Shown here: piece after piece, positions 61,515-64,000 of the stretch
How positions within the stretch are numbered: the first letter of the stretch is position 1
Layout: each line of letters starts with the position of its first letter
Assembly (NCBI GenBank): GCA_030323885.1
Contig: CM059199.1
Span: forward strand, 2,687,923-2,751,922
DNA: 64,000 nucleotides
Origin: Branchipolynoe longqiensis
Taxonomy: Eukaryota > Annelida > Polychaeta > Phyllodocida > Polynoidae
Direction: 5' to 3'
Translations under genes and position numbers: made by a program
The notes under the pieces: model-generated
Told to the model about the DNA's origin: nothing
What the model saw: only the letters and a program-made list of their open reading frames with translations
The model's database searches: none

Positions 61515-61925
61515 GTTGGTTGGTTGGTTGTTGGAGTTTTATGTTGGTTGTTGGAGTTTTATGTCCTGGCAAAATCTAAGGTCATATCAGGACGGATACC
61601 GAGTGCACACTTTATAGTGCTGCCGGAGTTTGAACCAGTGGGAACTTGTGACAGTGCACACTCATGGCGACTTTTATAGTGCTGCCCCTCTGGGATATCA
61701 GGCCGCCAGCACCATTACCTGATATCCCACTCAAGTCACATTATCCTGACACTGATCTAACCAGTCATTGCCCTATCCTATTAATGCTGAGCGCCAGGCT
61801 AGGAAGCGACAACTATCAATTTTTAAGTCATTGGTTTGATTCAACTATGGTTTTATCTTTCAAAAACGTGAGACGGACACTCAACTCATTTGGCCATTCC
61901 ATCCCGTCTGGTCATGGAAATGTGA
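61515..61925 (-). mobile_element. SINE-A with duplicated tail segment
   Basis: The tail motif GGTTGTTGGAGTTTTATG appears twice (61526 and 61546). The GACAGTGCACACTC/TTTATAGTGCTGCC block is also repeated, as if two truncated copies were joined. Head at the right: reverse of GATGGAATGGCCAAATGAG. Confidence 0.75.
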
Positions 61926-61974
61926 ATAATGTTACTATTATAATAAATATAATATAAACACTCCTGCAGTTCCG

Positions 61975-62400
61975 ATAATAATGTTACGCCAACTTCTCAA
62001 CTCCATCTTTTGCCGTCTGGGTCTTTGGCAGCAGGTGTGTTTTTTTCTTTCCCATTTATCCAGATTTCTTTTAAATTTCAAAGTATGCACAGGATGATTG
62101 ATCCGCCGATTGCCTAACGCCACCGTCTGAAGCAGTTTAAGCGAATTGTCACCATTAATTGCTTTAATTCCGTTAATCCATATTTGAGCGCGACACTGTG
62201 AATAATTTCTGGCCAGTTGAATTGGTTCCCAAATTAAAACGAATCACACGCAGGTTGTTGGTTTTTTTTTTGTCTTTATGGTGCAGAATTTCTACCGAAC
62301 CGTGCATTATTTATGTCCTCATCTCACAAGGGTATCCAGCCTTCTGTGGCAGTTATCCGTGAGTTCTGGTGAAATAATATGAAATCATTATTGCCCTCCT
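61975..62400. other. Single-copy island rich in homeodomain-type cores
   Basis: CACCATTAATTGCTTTAATT and CCGTTAATCC near 62152-62178, GTGAATAATTTC near 62201, and CCCAAATTAAAACG near 62227. No repeat and no coding domain. CT and TA simple repeats follow to 62485. Confidence 0.3.
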
Positions 62401-62490
62401 CCCTCTGGCAACGAACTCTCTCTATCTATTCCCCTCTCTCTTTCTCATCTCTCTCTCTATATATATATATCCTAATATACACACATATAT

Positions 62491-62568
62491 ATGCTGCCCA
62501 GCGGTGAAAACAAGTGTTAACACACTTATCCATTATAAGCCGGATAAATAAATTCATTTAAAAAAAAT
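62491..62568 (+). mobile_element. LINE/SINE 3' tail, intact hairpin (empty TTAA site)
   Basis: GCTGCCCAGCGGTGAAAACA, hairpin AAGTGTTAACACACTT, TATAAGCCGGATAAATAAAT and an A run. The stem AAGTGT/ACACTT replaces AAGCCT/AGGCTT while keeping pairing. It is the unoccupied counterpart of 51248-51665. Confidence 0.65.
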
Positions 62569-62591
62569 AGATATATACATGTATACAGTAA

Positions 62592-63290
62592 AGGGCGCAT
62601 TCCTTACACCCGGTATGCAGCATGCGGTATGCGAATGGCATGATTCCTTACACACGGCATGCGCCACACGACTGGCTATATTTAACAAATAAAAATAAAC
62701 AAGTATACTCAATACTGCACTGTATATGACCAAATATTGCATTTATATCTATGTACCTCTTGGTACGTCACATTGGCGTTCCTACCTTTATAATTACCAA
62801 ATTATAGATAAGTATTCATATTTGTGTGGCTCTAGTAGCATTTTTACCAACCCAAACCCCCACCACCACCACTACCATATGTTTCCCCTCAGCACTCTTG
62901 TGTGTGACCGTTCCATAATGCTCAGTCAGCTCTCCTCGTCTACAACTAATGGACAAGTGCGACTGATGTGTCTATTCGCACACCGCATACCACATGCTGC
63001 ACCGATCGCTACAGGGACTGATCGAGTTGATGCATGCCGCACACCGCATGTAAGGAATGTAGCCCATAGGCTTCAAGGCGTTTCGATTTGTTGTCGCATT
63101 CACTGTTGTCTATGGGCATTCGCATTCGCATGCCACACCGATCGCTACATGGACCGATTCAGTATTCGCATGCCGCATGCCACATACCGCGTGTAAGGAA
63201 TCACCCCCATTGACTTAGATGCTTTTCGATTTTTTGCCGCATTCGCATTCGCATTCGCATACCGCATACCGCGTGTATGGAATGTAGGCT
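62592..63290. mobile_element. 699-bp TIR element (GCATTCC family), TAA duplication
   Basis: Left AGGGCGCATTCCTTACACCC, right CGCGTGTATGGAATGTAGGCT; TAA at 62589-62591 and 63291-63293. Subterminal GCATTCGCATTCGCAT and CATGCCGCATGCC ladders. GGCTTCAAGGCGTTTCGATT near 63069 is also present near the right end of 20051-21261, linking the two elements. Confidence 0.7.
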
Positions 63291-63292
63291 TA

Positions 63293-63413
63293 ACACCTCT
63301 AAATCGACCGACTTTAAGTGGTCCATTTATGGAGGTGGTCAGCTTAGGGAGTTAGAATATGGTTACACTCGTATTGTTGGGACCCAAATAAAGCGATCGA
63401 TATAGGGGAGTGT
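63293..63413. mobile_element. Fragment of pogo/Tigger-like MITE
   Basis: AACACCTCTAAATCGACCGA and GGGACCCAAATAAAGCGATC match the inverse of 7134-7311. One end is missing. Confidence 0.6.
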
Positions 63414-63594
63414 CTCCCTGTTGAATATATACGTCTCCCTGTAGCCCTTAGTCTTAACATCTTTCTCTTCCCATCGCTCATTTCTGGCCCTCTCTATCCC
63501 TCTAACCTCCTGTCTGTCTACCTCTCATTCGGCTTATCAGTCGTCCTCATTGCTGTCTACTGACCACCGTCCACGGCTACCATCGCAGTCCATA

Positions 63595-63935
63595 CGGCCG
63601 CCCCGCCCCTCCTCCTCCCCTCCCTTCCCTTCCCCTCCGCTCCCCTCCACTCCCTTCCCCCCGCTCCCCCTCCCTTCCTCTCCGCTCCCTTCCCCTCCCT
63701 TCCTCCGCTCCCTTCCCCTCCGCTCTCCTCCCTTCTCCTCTCCTCCCTTCCCCCCCGTCCCCTCCCTTCCTCTCCGCTCCCTTCCCCTCCGCTCCTCTCC
63801 CTTCTCCTCTCCTCCCTTCTCCTCCCTTCCCATCCCCTCCTCCCCCTCCCCCTGCCCTCGCTCTCCTCCCCTCCCCTCCCCCTCCCCCCTCCCCCTCCCC
63901 TCCCCCTCCGCTCCGCCCCCGCTGCTCCTTGTCCC
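63595..63935. repeat. Pyrimidine-only CCCTCCCTTCC tract
   Basis: Nearly uninterrupted C/T on the plus strand with CCGCTC punctuations, a pattern that can form triplex DNA. Bases 63414-63594 and 63936-64000 hold no recognised feature. Confidence 0.9.
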
Positions 63936-64000
63936 CGGGTTCCACGCCTTCACCACCGGCTTGTTTTGGGTGGCTTCGCCGGGCTGGTCCCTTGCGACTC

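Overview
This is eukaryotic, repeat-dominated DNA, most likely from a mollusc or close lophotrochozoan. I base that on dispersed tRNA-headed SINEs, one of which has a central body of the kind I associate with mollusc SINEs, on non-LTR retrotransposons, on many short terminal-inverted-repeat (TIR) elements, and on long mini- and microsatellites. I recognise no host protein-coding exon. The only convincing coding regions belong to one non-LTR (LINE) family.

Layout. 1-13 kb holds SINEs of four kinds, TIR elements and two tandem arrays. 13.6-19 kb has GC-rich single-copy sequence, a foldback element, and a TIR element nested inside another TIR element. 19-24 kb has CA/GACA/CATGTA microsatellites, a 1.2-kb TIR element and SINEs. 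24-28 kb has three tandem arrays (40, 75 and 42/45 bp). 28178-33304 (minus strand) is a LINE with ORF1 and an intact 947-residue ORF2, inserted into the 42/45-bp array. 34-43 kb is mainly minisatellite and low-complexity DNA (45-, 76-78- and 67-bp units, purine tracts). 43.8-48.5 kb has GC-rich, CpG-containing sequence, including a possible first exon with a consensus splice donor near 47971. 49-53 kb has SINEs and another split array. 54037-55540 (plus) is a 5'-truncated second LINE copy. 56-64 kb has SINEs, a 38-bp array of about 40 units, long C runs, single-copy islands and TIR elements.

How the parts relate. The LINE encodes an APE-type endonuclease and a reverse transcriptase in ORF2. 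Its ORF1 has an RRM-like region followed by a C-terminal NADAR (YbiA-like) domain, a family that acts on ADP-ribosyl groups; this is the most interesting item here. One SINE family shares the 3'-terminal hairpin of the LINE, and the hairpin stem shows paired substitutions between copies, suggesting the LINE machinery mobilises that SINE. Several TIR elements can be bounded exactly because related 'empty' copies of their target sites lie elsewhere in the window. These give TTAA target duplications for one family and TAA/TTA for others.

Limits. All boundaries were read by eye. Family names are by resemblance. Regulatory readings of single-copy islands are weak hypotheses.
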